Below are positions 34,979-44,015 of a stretch of 64,000 bases of DNA, piece by piece. Source of the stretch: Vibrio chagasii (lineage in GTDB: Bacteria; Pseudomonadota; Gammaproteobacteria; Enterobacterales; Vibrionaceae); NCBI RefSeq assembly GCF_002954585.1, contig NZ_MSCI01000001.1:992001-1056000 (forward strand), in the 5' to 3' direction. Every line of letters starts with the position of its first letter. Position 1 is the stretch's first letter. The notes below the pieces were generated by a model, which saw only the letters and a program-made list of their open reading frames with translations, did not search any database and had not been told where the DNA came from. A program made the position numbers and the translations under genes.

Positions 34979-35329
34979 TTAGCTACGCTTTGGCTGACGA
35001 TAAGTTTTACCAGCAATCTGGTAAGTCTCTTTTTGCTTTAGTTCGAACATTGTTTCAAAGAACCAAGCGGCAAATTTGATCAAGTCATCGCCTTCATTCA
35101 TCACATGCTCGATGTACTCTTGCTCTTCACCCTGTTCGTTTTCTTGAAGTGTCACGTGGTAAATACGCTTTTCACCTTCAACTTCAGCTAGCGCAAATTG
35201 ACCAGTCAGTGATGCGGCAGCCTCAGCGACTTCAGTATCTTCATTGGATTTCAATAGCTCAAGTGCCTGTGGTAGGCCATCTAGTGCACAGATAGCTTTT
35301 ACCAGTACTTCAAATTCATTTTGCTGCAT
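34979..35329 (-). CDS. Unknown soluble protein, 116 aa
   Basis: 116 residues, acidic, without signal peptide or membrane helix. The N-terminal part (QNEFEVLVKAICALDGLPQALELLKSNED) looks helical and the centre has beta strands (KRIYHVTLQENEQGEEQEYIEHV). No family is recognised. It has its own terminator and is 97 bases from the MFS transporter gene, which ends upstream on the same strand. Probably a conserved Vibrio protein, judging by its normal codon use. Confidence 0.7.
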   Translation of the reverse strand: MQQNEFEVLVKAICALDGLPQALELLKSNEDTEVAEAAASLTGQFALAEVEGEKRIYHVTLQENEQGEEQEYIEHVMNEGDDLIKFAAWFFETMFELKQKETYQIAGKTYRQPKRS

Positions 35330-35426
35330 GTTTTATTACCTATTAAATGGACGCCGGTATTGTAGAAAACCATCTATCCAAATACAACGTATTAAAGGCC
35401 GCGTACACAAACATCAGCACAGGAAG

Positions 35427-36632
35427 CTAACCATATTCGACTTCAGTATCGCCAAGCTTCTTTTTCATTCGTGTTGAAGACCACAGCACCGAGCCCATAG
35501 CCGCACCAATCACTAAGTAGAATACACCGAGCTGCAGATGATTCGTCACCCAACTCTCTACCAAATAACCGCCCAATAAACCTGCTAAACACATTTGAAT
35601 CGAGCCAGATAATGCAGAGACAGCACCCGCTTGTTTCTTATGTGGTTCCAACAACATGCTAATAGAGAGAGGGAATGAGATACCCTGGGCAATGGTCAGC
35701 CAAGTAAACGCCCATACCAAGTTAAAGATGGTTAATTCATGTGTCAGCAACCAAACTCCAGACGCTAAAATGATCAAGATTGCAAAGCTCATCAATTGAG
35801 GCGTACTAAAACGACGATTCAGAACATTCAATGTCACACTGCCAATCAGCAAGCCCGCCGAAGGCACAATCATTAATGACCCATATTCCGCAGCTGTTAG
35901 CCCCAATTGCTCCTGCATTAAGAATGGGAACAAAGACAACGACACCAAACTTGCCATGTAGCTCATCCAGTTGTAACTGGCACTACTCAGCACTTGTTGA
36001 TTCGTTATTAAGCTTCCGTAGTTCTTGACGACTTGGCTTACTTGGAAACGACTCTTGCTATAAGGGAGCGTCTCGTGAAGAACAAAATAGCCCAGAGTGA
36101 ATATCGCGAGTAAATAGAGCAAAACAAACAGGAACACCGCTTCCCAACCAAGATGGAATGAAATCCAGCCACCAAATACAGGCGCTATGATCGGCATGAT
36201 CGAAGCGGTAATTGATATGTAAGACAAGGCCTTAGTAAGTTGTGCGCCATCATAACTATCGCGTAGAACACTGCGCCCAAGCACCGAAGCACTACCCGCC
36301 CCTAAACCTTGTAACAAGCGACCAACTTCTAACGCTGTCATGTTGTCAGAAAAGACGACACAAACAACAGTACCAATTAAATAAACACCCTGACCTAACA
36401 AGAAGATAGGTCTTCGTCCAACTGCATCTGACATCGGTCCGTAAAATAGTTGAGATAAGCCAAAGCCCACTAAAAATAGTGTGACGAGCAACTGTACATC
36501 AACTTGAGTGACACTTAAGTCAGCAGCAATCAGCGGCAGTGATGGCAGGTAAATACTGACACCCACTTGCCCAGTAGCAATGATCATCATTGCCAACAGT
36601 AATGGTGTTTTTTTAAAGGTCGATTGGCTCAA
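35427..36632 (-). CDS. MFS drug efflux transporter, EmrD/Bcr-like
   Basis: 401 residues with twelve membrane helices and the MFS motif A between helices 2 and 3 (GPMSDAVGRRPIFL). The early motif GVSIYLPSLP and the overall pattern match the DHA1 group that includes Bcr and EmrD, proton-driven exporters of toxic compounds. The divergent LysR gene starts 107 bases away and is its likely regulator. Confidence 0.88.
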   Translation of the reverse strand: MSQSTFKKTPLLLAMMIIATGQVGVSIYLPSLPLIAADLSVTQVDVQLLVTLFLVGFGLSQLFYGPMSDAVGRRPIFLLGQGVYLIGTVVCVVFSDNMTALEVGRLLQGLGAGSASVLGRSVLRDSYDGAQLTKALSYISITASIMPIIAPVFGGWISFHLGWEAVFLFVLLYLLAIFTLGYFVLHETLPYSKSRFQVSQVVKNYGSLITNQQVLSSASYNWMSYMASLVSLSLFPFLMQEQLGLTAAEYGSLMIVPSAGLLIGSVTLNVLNRRFSTPQLMSFAILIILASGVWLLTHELTIFNLVWAFTWLTIAQGISFPLSISMLLEPHKKQAGAVSALSGSIQMCLAGLLGGYLVESWVTNHLQLGVFYLVIGAAMGSVLWSSTRMKKKLGDTEVEYG

Positions 36633-36739
36633 AAAATTTCCTTTTCGTTTGTTATTCGTTCAAAGATGAGTTTACATTCAGAGCCAGCAATTGATAATTA
36701 ACCAAATTGGAATTTGATTAAGTCCCAACAGGAAAGAAT

Positions 36740-37636
36740 ATGGATTGGATACTTAACGTAAAAAGTTATGTAAAAGTAGTGGAAGAAGGCAGTTTTAATG
36801 GCGCCGCCCGAAAGCTTAATACCACCAGCTCTGCGATCAGTAAGCGGGTAAACTGGCTTGAAGAGCGTATCGGAACTCAGCTACTTAAGCGTACGACTCG
36901 CTCGATTAGCCAAACTGAAGCAGGTGCACTCTTTTACCAACGTGCCAAAGATCAGCTCGATAACTGGCAGTCGATCATTGATGAAACTCGCTCGGTTAAC
37001 CAAACGCCCGCAGGCCTATTAAAAATTGGCGCAACCATCGCTGTTGGGTCTAAATTTCTGGTCCAACACATGGACGATTTCTTAGAAAAGTATCCAGACA
37101 TAAAAGTACAGCTGATTACCACCACTTCAGGGCAACTGCCTGAACTTGGCTTAGATCTGGTGATAAGTCGCGAACTCGAGCAACTCAACTCGTTAAGCTT
37201 TAAAAAAACACCTTTGTTCGAGCACAAAGCCGGTTTCTACGCCGCTCCAAGCTACTTGGCGAAACATGGCTACCCAAGCTGTGAACAAGATCTAGAGCAA
37301 CACAATTCGTTGATTTGGGGTGAGCGCCCTACTCGTGAGGTTACGTTAACGAAAGGACAACGAATCACATTGAATGGAAACTTTGCGACAACCAATCCTG
37401 AGGCTCTATTTCACGCGGCCAAGCGAGGCATGGGCGTATTATTAACCATCAAAGCCATGATCAAAGAAGATCTAAAACAAGGGACATTAGTTCCAGTATT
37501 GCCAAATATCACCGCTGATGAGGTGATGGTTTACGCTTACTACCCTAAGCTTGATTACTCGCATACACGAACCAAACTGTTTCTGGATCACCTCAAAGAT
37601 AGGCTAGACAAAGAACGTAGCACTCAGATTTTGTGA
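36740..37636 (+). CDS. LysR-family transcriptional regulator
   Basis: 298 residues with an N-terminal winged helix-turn-helix (about 1-62: VEEGSFNGAARKLNTTSSAISKRVNWLEERIG) and the LysR effector-binding domain (about 88-290). Divergent orientation next to the MFS exporter suggests that it controls that gene from the shared 107-base promoter region, which contains AT-rich inverted sequence around 36690-36720. The effector is unknown. A typical length for the family. Confidence 0.9.
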   Translation: MDWILNVKSYVKVVEEGSFNGAARKLNTTSSAISKRVNWLEERIGTQLLKRTTRSISQTEAGALFYQRAKDQLDNWQSIIDETRSVNQTPAGLLKIGATIAVGSKFLVQHMDDFLEKYPDIKVQLITTTSGQLPELGLDLVISRELEQLNSLSFKKTPLFEHKAGFYAAPSYLAKHGYPSCEQDLEQHNSLIWGERPTREVTLTKGQRITLNGNFATTNPEALFHAAKRGMGVLLTIKAMIKEDLKQGTLVPVLPNITADEVMVYAYYPKLDYSHTRTKLFLDHLKDRLDKERSTQIL

Positions 37637-37741
37637 AACTAGTCACAAATAAATTTGAAAAAATATGCAGCGAGGACAATAATAAACAAGACGCATATCA
37701 CAATTGTACGCGATGATTCTGGTTAACTATGGATGGTGACT

Positions 37742-39586
37742 ATGACTCAACATACACAGAAAGGCATAATAAACACAGAGCGCATAGGTCGCTTATTGAA
37801 GTTGGAAGGTGTCGATCTTCTTGAGTCTGCTGTACTCACCTTACATCAAACCTTTGATACGCAGTACACCAGCATCATTGAGAAGAAGTACTTTCCAGAC
37901 CAAATTGTTCCTCTCGTTATCGCGCACTCTGATCATGTTTTACACGATAAGATAAACGCACGTCACGGGCATATCTACCAGCAGGCCGTTAATCAAAAGC
38001 ACCCAGACTGCTCGTTTGCTCAGTATGTTGTTCAATCTCTACCGACATCCGCCTTTCGACAGGAGATCACTTCACAGAACTCTATCGCGATCCCAACTCG
38101 CACTCAGAGTGGTGAAGTGATGGGCGTACTGTTTTCAACTTTCACGTCACCGCTTAGCCCAACTCAGCAACAAGAGGTAATCAAACATCATCAGCTATTC
38201 GCCGATATCATTATCCATACACTAAGGGAGATGTGGTTCAACGACCGTTCTGAGCAACTGGTCAATCAACTTAGCTATGAAGTCTCGCACGACAGCTTAA
38301 CAGGCTTACTCAACCGTAGCTGCTTGTCAGATACCCTAGAGTCAATCACTCAGCAAAGCGTGACGCCCTTCTCTGTTGCCTTACTCGATATCAACAGCTT
38401 TAAAGCGATCAACGACCAGCACGGGAACTATATTGGTGACAAAGTGCTGCAGTTCGTCGCTGAGACGTTACGCCGCACCTTACCCGAGAACAACCTTACA
38501 TTTCGTACCGCAGGCAACGAGTTTGCTTTCATCACCTACCACTCCGATCCAATCGCCATCTGTGAGCAAATACTTGCGAAGATCAAACAAGGCTACTCAA
38601 GCGTCGATATCAAGATCGATTTTGAGGTCAGTATTGGTATTGCTCGCTCAGAAGGAGATAACAAGGATGTCGAGCAGATCATCTTCAACACAAGTTTGGC
38701 ATTAAAAGAGTGTAAACAAAGCCCCGATACCCACATTCAATGTTATGACACCCATCTAAGATTTCGCTACCAAAGAAAGGCGGAGCTCATTGCCGCACTG
38801 CGAAGTGAACTTGAAAACCCTATTTCCAATAACCTAACGCCAGATGGCAATGGCATGTACGTGGTTGCCCAGCCTATCGTTGGCCAGGGGGAAAAACGTT
38901 GGGAATACTTTGAGGTGCTGACACGCTGGAAAACCGCGCAACATGGCGATATCTCTCCAGTGGAGTTTATTCAAGTCGCAGAAGAGTCTGGATTGATTGT
39001 TGAACTGGGTGAACGCATCATCGAGTTAGTATGCCGTGCAAAGAAAACCTTAGAGCAAGGGCTAGGCTATAAAATCAAGCTCGGGATAAACTGCTCTGCC
39101 CACGAGCTTAACGACTCTAAACGTTATATCTCTTACCTTACTCGGACCATTGAGCAACATCACTTTGCAGCAAACGAGTTTGTTATCGAGCTAACGGAGA
39201 CCGTGCTGCTATCACCGACACAAGAAACGAAAGCCGCACTTAACTACCTCAGAGAGCAAGGTTTTACTATCGCTTTGGACGATTTCGGTACTGGCTACTC
39301 CAGTCTGAACTACATTCACAGCTATCCGATCGACTGTATTAAGATTGATGCTACTTTCATTCGCAATTTGCTGACTAACTCCACCTCGGAGAGCGTCGTT
39401 TGGTTGATTGTCCAACTGGCACATAGACTGGATGTATCACTAGTGGCTGAAGGCGTTGAGAAACGTGAACAGTTAGAAAAGTTACACGCAATGGGATGCG
39501 ACAAGATCCAAGGATATTTCTACTCTCCTCCAATAAGACCAGAAGCCATTGTCAGCTACGTGACACACTCTGAGCCTCTCGCTTGA
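37742..39586 (+). CDS. GGDEF-EAL protein with degenerate GGDEF site
   Basis: 614 residues from ATG 37742, which has GGATGG at 6 bases; the frame opens 3 codons earlier. An N-terminal sensory region of GAF type (about 1-165) precedes a GGDEF domain whose signature reads AGNEF (about 257), so cyclase activity is unlikely. The EAL domain has EVL in place of EAL (about 391), but DDFGTGYSS (about 513), KID and AEGVE are kept, consistent with cyclic-di-GMP phosphodiesterase activity. No membrane segment is visible. It is a single-gene unit. Confidence 0.9.
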   Translation: MTQHTQKGIINTERIGRLLKLEGVDLLESAVLTLHQTFDTQYTSIIEKKYFPDQIVPLVIAHSDHVLHDKINARHGHIYQQAVNQKHPDCSFAQYVVQSLPTSAFRQEITSQNSIAIPTRTQSGEVMGVLFSTFTSPLSPTQQQEVIKHHQLFADIIIHTLREMWFNDRSEQLVNQLSYEVSHDSLTGLLNRSCLSDTLESITQQSVTPFSVALLDINSFKAINDQHGNYIGDKVLQFVAETLRRTLPENNLTFRTAGNEFAFITYHSDPIAICEQILAKIKQGYSSVDIKIDFEVSIGIARSEGDNKDVEQIIFNTSLALKECKQSPDTHIQCYDTHLRFRYQRKAELIAALRSELENPISNNLTPDGNGMYVVAQPIVGQGEKRWEYFEVLTRWKTAQHGDISPVEFIQVAEESGLIVELGERIIELVCRAKKTLEQGLGYKIKLGINCSAHELNDSKRYISYLTRTIEQHHFAANEFVIELTETVLLSPTQETKAALNYLREQGFTIALDDFGTGYSSLNYIHSYPIDCIKIDATFIRNLLTNSTSESVVWLIVQLAHRLDVSLVAEGVEKREQLEKLHAMGCDKIQGYFYSPPIRPEAIVSYVTHSEPLA

Positions 39587-39629
39587 GCATGCCTAACATC
39601 GAAAAAGCCCCTAGCCTTGAGAACAAAAA

Positions 39630-39679
39630 AGCCGCGATACCTAGCCCAATAATTCAAAATTAGGCTCAGTATCGCGGCT
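39630..39679 (-). terminator. Terminator of the ShyA-like gene
   Basis: A long stem (agccgcgatac / gtatcgcggct) with an inner taggct/agccta extension. On the minus strand it is followed by six T residues. It may also stop transcripts from the GGDEF-EAL gene. Confidence 0.85.
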
Positions 39680-39732
39680 ATTTCATTAGTCTGGTCTTAA
39701 ACAACTTATTAATGACGACTAATCGTCAATCA

Positions 39733-41025
39733 TTAACTCTTGTTTGATTGCGCTTCTAGTTCTTTCTGTAGCAAAGCATCCGCTTCATCTCTCGCCACGA
39801 TAAATGTTGATTTTTCCTTTTTCGGCACAGAGTCTGCCATTGGAATATTCGCTTTCATCGCATCGACAGGACGGCCACGTTCAATCAGTTCGTAATGAAG
39901 GTGTGCGCCAGTAACTCGACCCGTTTTCCCTGATAATCCAATACGTTGGCCACGAGAAACCGTTTGTCCTTTACGAACCAGAATCTTGCTCAAGTGCAGA
40001 TAGCGCGTTTTATACGTACTACCGTGTTGAATCACTACGTAGTTACCTGCATAAGGGTGTTTGCGCGTCATGATCACTTTGCCATCGCCCGTAGCCTGAA
40101 CTGGCGTACCAATCGGCGTTGCGAAGTCAGTACCATTATGCGGTGAAATTCGGCCTGTCACAGGGTGCAAACGCTTAGGGTTGAATTGGGAGCTTTGACG
40201 CCAGTTGCTGCCTACCGGATAACGCTGGAAAGCACGTTGCAAGCTATCACCGTTTGCATCGTAGTACTGTCCATCAGTATGCAGATACGCAGACACAACA
40301 CGGTTCTTGTTGATGATCTTAATCGCTTCAATTTCGCGCTTGCCAGTGGCAACACCATCGACAAACTGTGCTTTCTGCAGCACTTCAAACTTATCGCCGG
40401 CACGTAGGTCGCGGCTAAAGTTCAACTTGTCTTTTAACAAGCTAACAACGTGGTCAATCTCAAGGCCATTTAGACCCAGTTTATTTGCTGATACAGAGAA
40501 ACTGCCTTGAATGTCACCCACTAAAGGTTTTTGTTTCCACTCTCCTGGAATAGAGATGTCTTCAAATTCATAAGAGCCGTCTTCAAGCAGTCGGTAAACC
40601 ACTTTGTCAGCAACGCTGAATTGAAGTTCCATTTTGGATAGATCACCTGTCGCCTCATCACGCCAGAAACGGAGCGTGTTACCAGGGCGAAGCGTATCAA
40701 GTGCAAGGAAGTTTAAGTCGGTTTCCATCACACTCATCATCGATTTGTAAGAGAAACCAAGTTGAGTGAAGATGCTACTTAGGTTGTCACCCGTTTGAAT
40801 TTGATACTCAAACGTTGGCGGTTCAATAACCACGACAGAAGAAGGTGACAAAATAGACTCAATCACGGTTGAGTCAGGTAAGTTCAAATCGATCGTTTTC
40901 GTCAGATTCGATTGGGACGATTGCAGAGCAACGACGATTGCGGCAACAAGTGGCAGTCCTAAAATCGCTACTTTTTTTACAGGTGAAAGCTCAGCAAACG
41001 GAGAGGAAAATATTTTTGAATACAC
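39733..41025 (-). CDS. shyA: M23 cell-wall endopeptidase ShyA
   Basis: 430 residues. One N-terminal membrane helix (about 18-35) is followed by a LysM/OapA-like region (about 73-121), a middle domain and the LytM/M23 zinc domain with His296 and Asp300 (HNGTD) and the HLH pair at 375-377. Size, domain order and catalytic positions agree with V. cholerae ShyA, a D,D-endopeptidase that opens peptidoglycan crosslinks for growth. The E. coli relative is MepM. A single gene with its own terminator. Confidence 0.88.
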   Translation of the reverse strand: MYSKIFSSPFAELSPVKKVAILGLPLVAAIVVALQSSQSNLTKTIDLNLPDSTVIESILSPSSVVVIEPPTFEYQIQTGDNLSSIFTQLGFSYKSMMSVMETDLNFLALDTLRPGNTLRFWRDEATGDLSKMELQFSVADKVVYRLLEDGSYEFEDISIPGEWKQKPLVGDIQGSFSVSANKLGLNGLEIDHVVSLLKDKLNFSRDLRAGDKFEVLQKAQFVDGVATGKREIEAIKIINKNRVVSAYLHTDGQYYDANGDSLQRAFQRYPVGSNWRQSSQFNPKRLHPVTGRISPHNGTDFATPIGTPVQATGDGKVIMTRKHPYAGNYVVIQHGSTYKTRYLHLSKILVRKGQTVSRGQRIGLSGKTGRVTGAHLHYELIERGRPVDAMKANIPMADSVPKKEKSTFIVARDEADALLQKELEAQSNKS

Positions 41026-41369
41026 GGTAAACAGGTCTTTCTACAACATAAAGGTATAGGATATGCTTTTCAAACGCATAAATCATCAACGCATTGTCAT
41101 AATATGACGCGAATCTTACTGGATATCGCTAAGTCATTGAGTTGCCGAGGCTGAAGCAAGGCATCCCATTAAATAAAATTAACCGCTAAATTTGAAAATA
41201 AAAAAGCAGAAACGGCTAGTCTCTGCTTTATATTGATTTACGTTATTCCGTTTCGATTGATTAATAACCGAAGCGAATTAGTGAGTAATTTCATCGAGCC
41301 TCGGAGTGGGCTTCGAGTCGCTCAACCAACTCACGTTTGGTAAAAAGTGCTTAGTTTCTGAGGCAGCGA
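41026..41369. other. Intergenic region
   Basis: 344 bases. Apart from the hairpin at 41203-41229 I see no feature. The part from 41026 to 41160 should hold the promoter of the ShyA-like gene. Confidence 0.4.
41203..41229 (-). terminator. Terminator of the glycogen-binding-domain gene
   Basis: An 8-bp stem (aaagcaga / tctgcttt) with an 11-base loop, followed by T residues on the minus strand. Confidence 0.6.
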
Positions 41370-41669
41370 TTAAGCGCTTACCGTTGATACCAAGCAGTTA
41401 TCTTCACCAAACTCATTAGGGATGTAACGATCGGCATTAGCATCGTTTACCCATTGCTGATCGTCAACAAGGTAACGGAATTGAAACTCGCCATCTTTAG
41501 GCAGACGAGTTTTGAACTTATATACTTTCCCTTTCGCCAACTTCTTCATTGGCGTCGCTTTCCAATCAAGGAAATCAGCAACGATAGACACAGAATTCGC
41601 TTCTTGAGCTTCGAGCTCAAAAGTCACTTCAACTTCATCTTTCGTTTTAAAAAAACGTTTATTAATCAT
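41370..41669 (-). CDS. Stand-alone CBM48/isoamylase-N-like glycogen-binding protein
   Basis: 99 residues from ATG 41669, which has GGAG at 8 bases; a TTG two codons earlier is less likely. Nearly the whole protein is one early-set/CBM48 domain: VSIVADFLDWKATPMKKL, the KFKTRLPKDGEFQFRYLVD strand pair and WVNDANADRYIPNEFGEDN. Such domains bind alpha-glucans and usually sit on larger enzymes. Here it is alone, so it may act as an adaptor or regulator on glycogen. Cytoplasmic. Confidence 0.85.
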   Translation of the reverse strand: MINKRFFKTKDEVEVTFELEAQEANSVSIVADFLDWKATPMKKLAKGKVYKFKTRLPKDGEFQFRYLVDDQQWVNDANADRYIPNEFGEDNCLVSTVSA

Positions 41670-41792
41670 TAGCAAGCTCCATTTGTAAAGTAAGCAGACA
41701 CAAGGTTATGAATGTCTAAATTTCGTTCATCCACATAAGATAATATGTAATTTAGCTCACATAAACAACAGATCCTTACACTAACAAAAACG

Positions 41793-42446
41793 TTATTGCT
41801 TACCAATTGATTGCGTATCAAAAGAAAAGCTCATTAACACCTTTTCAGAAGGCGCTTCTGCAAATGATTGTTCCGCAGAATGCTGAGTAAAGCCGATAAA
41901 ACCTTCCCCACTTTGTTTGCCTTTTGATTGAGTGCCCTCCTGTTTAGCGACCTCTAAAGTTTGGATCTCAACACGATCGCCGATGAAGAGTTGATCCACC
42001 AGCACCACACGACTGCGCTGTTGGTCATGCTTGAACAAGCCTAGATAATAAAAGACACCGCTACCTTGGTTAGACACCGACATTGGCGCGACATAAAAGT
42101 GAGTTTCTCCCAATTTGGCAGCGAATAGCTTTTGAGTATCAACGGTTACCACTCCGCGCTCCACGCCTGAATCGTAACGTCCAAAAGCCAGCGATTGAGG
42201 CTCATCTACTTCATTAATAAAAGCGTAAGCATTCGTTTCAGGTACTTTGATTGTCCATGGGTTAGTTGTCTTCAAGTCAAACACAGTTTCCACAACCGAG
42301 TCGTAACTGACCTGAGAAGAAGGGAACTTCGCCAAGATTTCTTCATCACTTAAGCTGAAGCGGTAAACCCCAGCTACGATGACAACCACCAACATCACAA
42401 TGGGAATGAGTAAAATCAGGGGAATCGGTAAGATTTTCTTTTTCAT
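41793..42446 (-). CDS. Unknown membrane-anchored protein
   Basis: 217 residues with one strong N-terminal membrane helix (PLILLIPIVMLVVVIVAGVY) and a periplasmic remainder of beta-rich appearance. No cysteines and no recognised family. The tail is rich in Gln, Lys and Ser. It is divergent from the GFA-family gene with about 95 bases between, and 117 bases upstream of the glycogen-binding-domain gene on the same strand. Confidence 0.7.
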   Translation of the reverse strand: MKKKILPIPLILLIPIVMLVVVIVAGVYRFSLSDEEILAKFPSSQVSYDSVVETVFDLKTTNPWTIKVPETNAYAFINEVDEPQSLAFGRYDSGVERGVVTVDTQKLFAAKLGETHFYVAPMSVSNQGSGVFYYLGLFKHDQQRSRVVLVDQLFIGDRVEIQTLEVAKQEGTQSKGKQSGEGFIGFTQHSAEQSFAEAPSEKVLMSFSFDTQSIGKQ

Positions 42447-42541
42447 GAGCCATTTTATTCTTTTGTTTTCATCCTGTTGTGCAGACCATAAAGGGCTTTA
42501 GTATAATTATCAATACAGGGTTAATCAGAACTGGAGCATGG

Positions 42542-42961
42542 ATGGATATCAATCATAGTAAAGATAAAAATATCAGAAGTTGCGAATGTCGCTGCGGTGC
42601 AGTCAATCTCGTGTGTAGAGGGGAGCCTCAACGAACCTCTGTCTGCCATTGCTATGAATGCCAAAAACGCACCGGCAGTGTGTTTGGTGTACAAGCTCGA
42701 TTCCCAACAGAACAAATTTCTCTGAGTGGAGAGGTAACCTCATTTTCGCGCATTAGCGATACAGGCAATGAAGTCACTTATCAATTCTGCCCAAAGTGTG
42801 GCACCACCATGCTGCTACAATCCGTCGCAGCCTCGGATTTTTACATCATCCCGCTTGGGTTGTTTAAAGAACAAGATTTCCCGCTTCCGAGCTTTTCAGT
42901 CTACGAAGAGCGCAAACATGGTTGGGTAAAATTTGACCATCAAATGAGTCACTATAGTTAG
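42542..42961 (+). CDS. GFA-family zinc protein
   Basis: 139 residues from ATG 42542, chosen because GGAG lies 5 bases before it; the frame is open from 42479. The zinc-binding cysteines are in CECRCGAV, CHCYECQ and CPKCGTT, the pattern of the GFA (glutathione-dependent formaldehyde-activating) family. Most members are of unknown function despite the name. Cytoplasmic. It is a single gene followed by the YoaK-like gene 150 bases later. Confidence 0.85.
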   Translation: MDINHSKDKNIRSCECRCGAVNLVCRGEPQRTSVCHCYECQKRTGSVFGVQARFPTEQISLSGEVTSFSRISDTGNEVTYQFCPKCGTTMLLQSVAASDFYIIPLGLFKEQDFPLPSFSVYEERKHGWVKFDHQMSHYS

Positions 42962-43112
42962 TGTCTTCTATCCTCCGAGTATTGTGACAATGTTTGTCGG
43001 AAAACGAACTGCAATACTGTTGCCTAAGATCAATTATCGATGCTCTACAACGCTAGCGAAACTTTTTGCTAGCGTTATAATCTGCCCCTCTTTTTAACCC
43101 AGGGTGAACCAC

Positions 43113-43787
43113 ATGATTTCTAAGCTACCTCGCTGGGTTGAATACGGCGCTCTCCTGTTAGCTGGCCTTGCTGGCAGCGTAAATGCTATCGGTCTACTTG
43201 GCTTCCAACACCAGGCGATCTCACACATTTCAGGCACAGTCTCTTTGCTAGGGAGTAGCTTACTTACACCTACTTCAGCTTCTTTGCACCTATTACTCGT
43301 TATCATGAGCTTTATGTTGGGCGCGGCTTTTAGTGGTTTTTTCATCGAAAACCAAGCACTGAAGCTAGGGCGCCGATACGGCGTTGCTCTCTGTATAGAA
43401 GGTGGGTTGCTGTTCCTAGCACTTTGGGCACTTCTACAAGGTTACACCTCAGGCCAATATTTTGCTTCGGCAGCTTGTGGCTTGCAGAACGCAATGATCA
43501 CCACCTACAGCGGCGCCATTATCCGTACTACTCACATGAGTGGCATCATCACGGATCTAGGAATCATGATTGGTGCACGCCTAAAAGGTACCCCCTTTGA
43601 TCGCCGAAAAGCAAAGTTGCTCATGTTCATTGTCGTAGGCTTTCTATTTGGCGGCTTAACGGGCGCATGCTTGTTCCAACGTTTTGAGATTTTGGCTCTC
43701 GCTATCCCTGCCTCTTTCGCCTTTATTATTGCGTTTAGCTACTGGCTTTATTTGACGTATCGAACAGACACCTCAGCGATTTTATAA
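43113..43787 (+). CDS. YoaK/DUF1275-family membrane protein
   Basis: 224 residues from ATG 43113 with AGGGTGA upstream; a GTG three codons earlier is possible. Six or seven membrane helices and the family signatures VNAIGLLGF, SHISGTVS, GLQNAMITTYSGAIIRTTHMSGIITDLG are visible. The family has no established function. It is likely to be an inner membrane protein. Confidence 0.85.
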   Translation: MISKLPRWVEYGALLLAGLAGSVNAIGLLGFQHQAISHISGTVSLLGSSLLTPTSASLHLLLVIMSFMLGAAFSGFFIENQALKLGRRYGVALCIEGGLLFLALWALLQGYTSGQYFASAACGLQNAMITTYSGAIIRTTHMSGIITDLGIMIGARLKGTPFDRRKAKLLMFIVVGFLFGGLTGACLFQRFEILALAIPASFAFIIAFSYWLYLTYRTDTSAIL

Positions 43788-43897
43788 AAAACTGGCAATA
43801 TATCCTCAAATTACGTAACATCCGCAACACTTTATTCTAAACTCTTAATGTATAGCAGAATAACTCGCATGAATATTTAGCGATATTTGATGAATAG

Positions 43898-43911
43898 TAT
43901 TGCAAGCAATA
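43898..43911. promoter_or_regulatory. 14-base palindrome upstream of the YjiH-like gene
   Basis: Perfect symmetric sequence tattgcaagcaata, about 105 bases before the start codon. It could be a regulator site. No known box is matched with confidence. Confidence 0.3.
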
Positions 43912-43963
43912 TTAATACTGGGTAATCTTGCATCCAATAAGAAAACACGGACGTTTAGTGAAT

Positions 43964-43989
43964 AAAAATGCCAAGGAAATGGCTTTTTT
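43964..43989 (+). terminator. Attenuator-like hairpin in the YjiH leader
   Basis: A short gcca/tggc stem flanked by five A and six T residues ends 26 bases before the ATG. It resembles a weak terminator placed in the leader of the gene, which could allow attenuation. Confidence 0.35.
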
Positions 43990-44015
43990 ACGTGTAGAAA
44001 TTCGAGAACAATAAC

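Noticed and set aside
37742..39586. GGDEF-EAL protein as a LapD-type regulator of the adhesin
   Set aside because: It has no membrane segments or periplasmic sensor domain and keeps catalytic EAL residues, unlike LapD. It is also 18 kb away.
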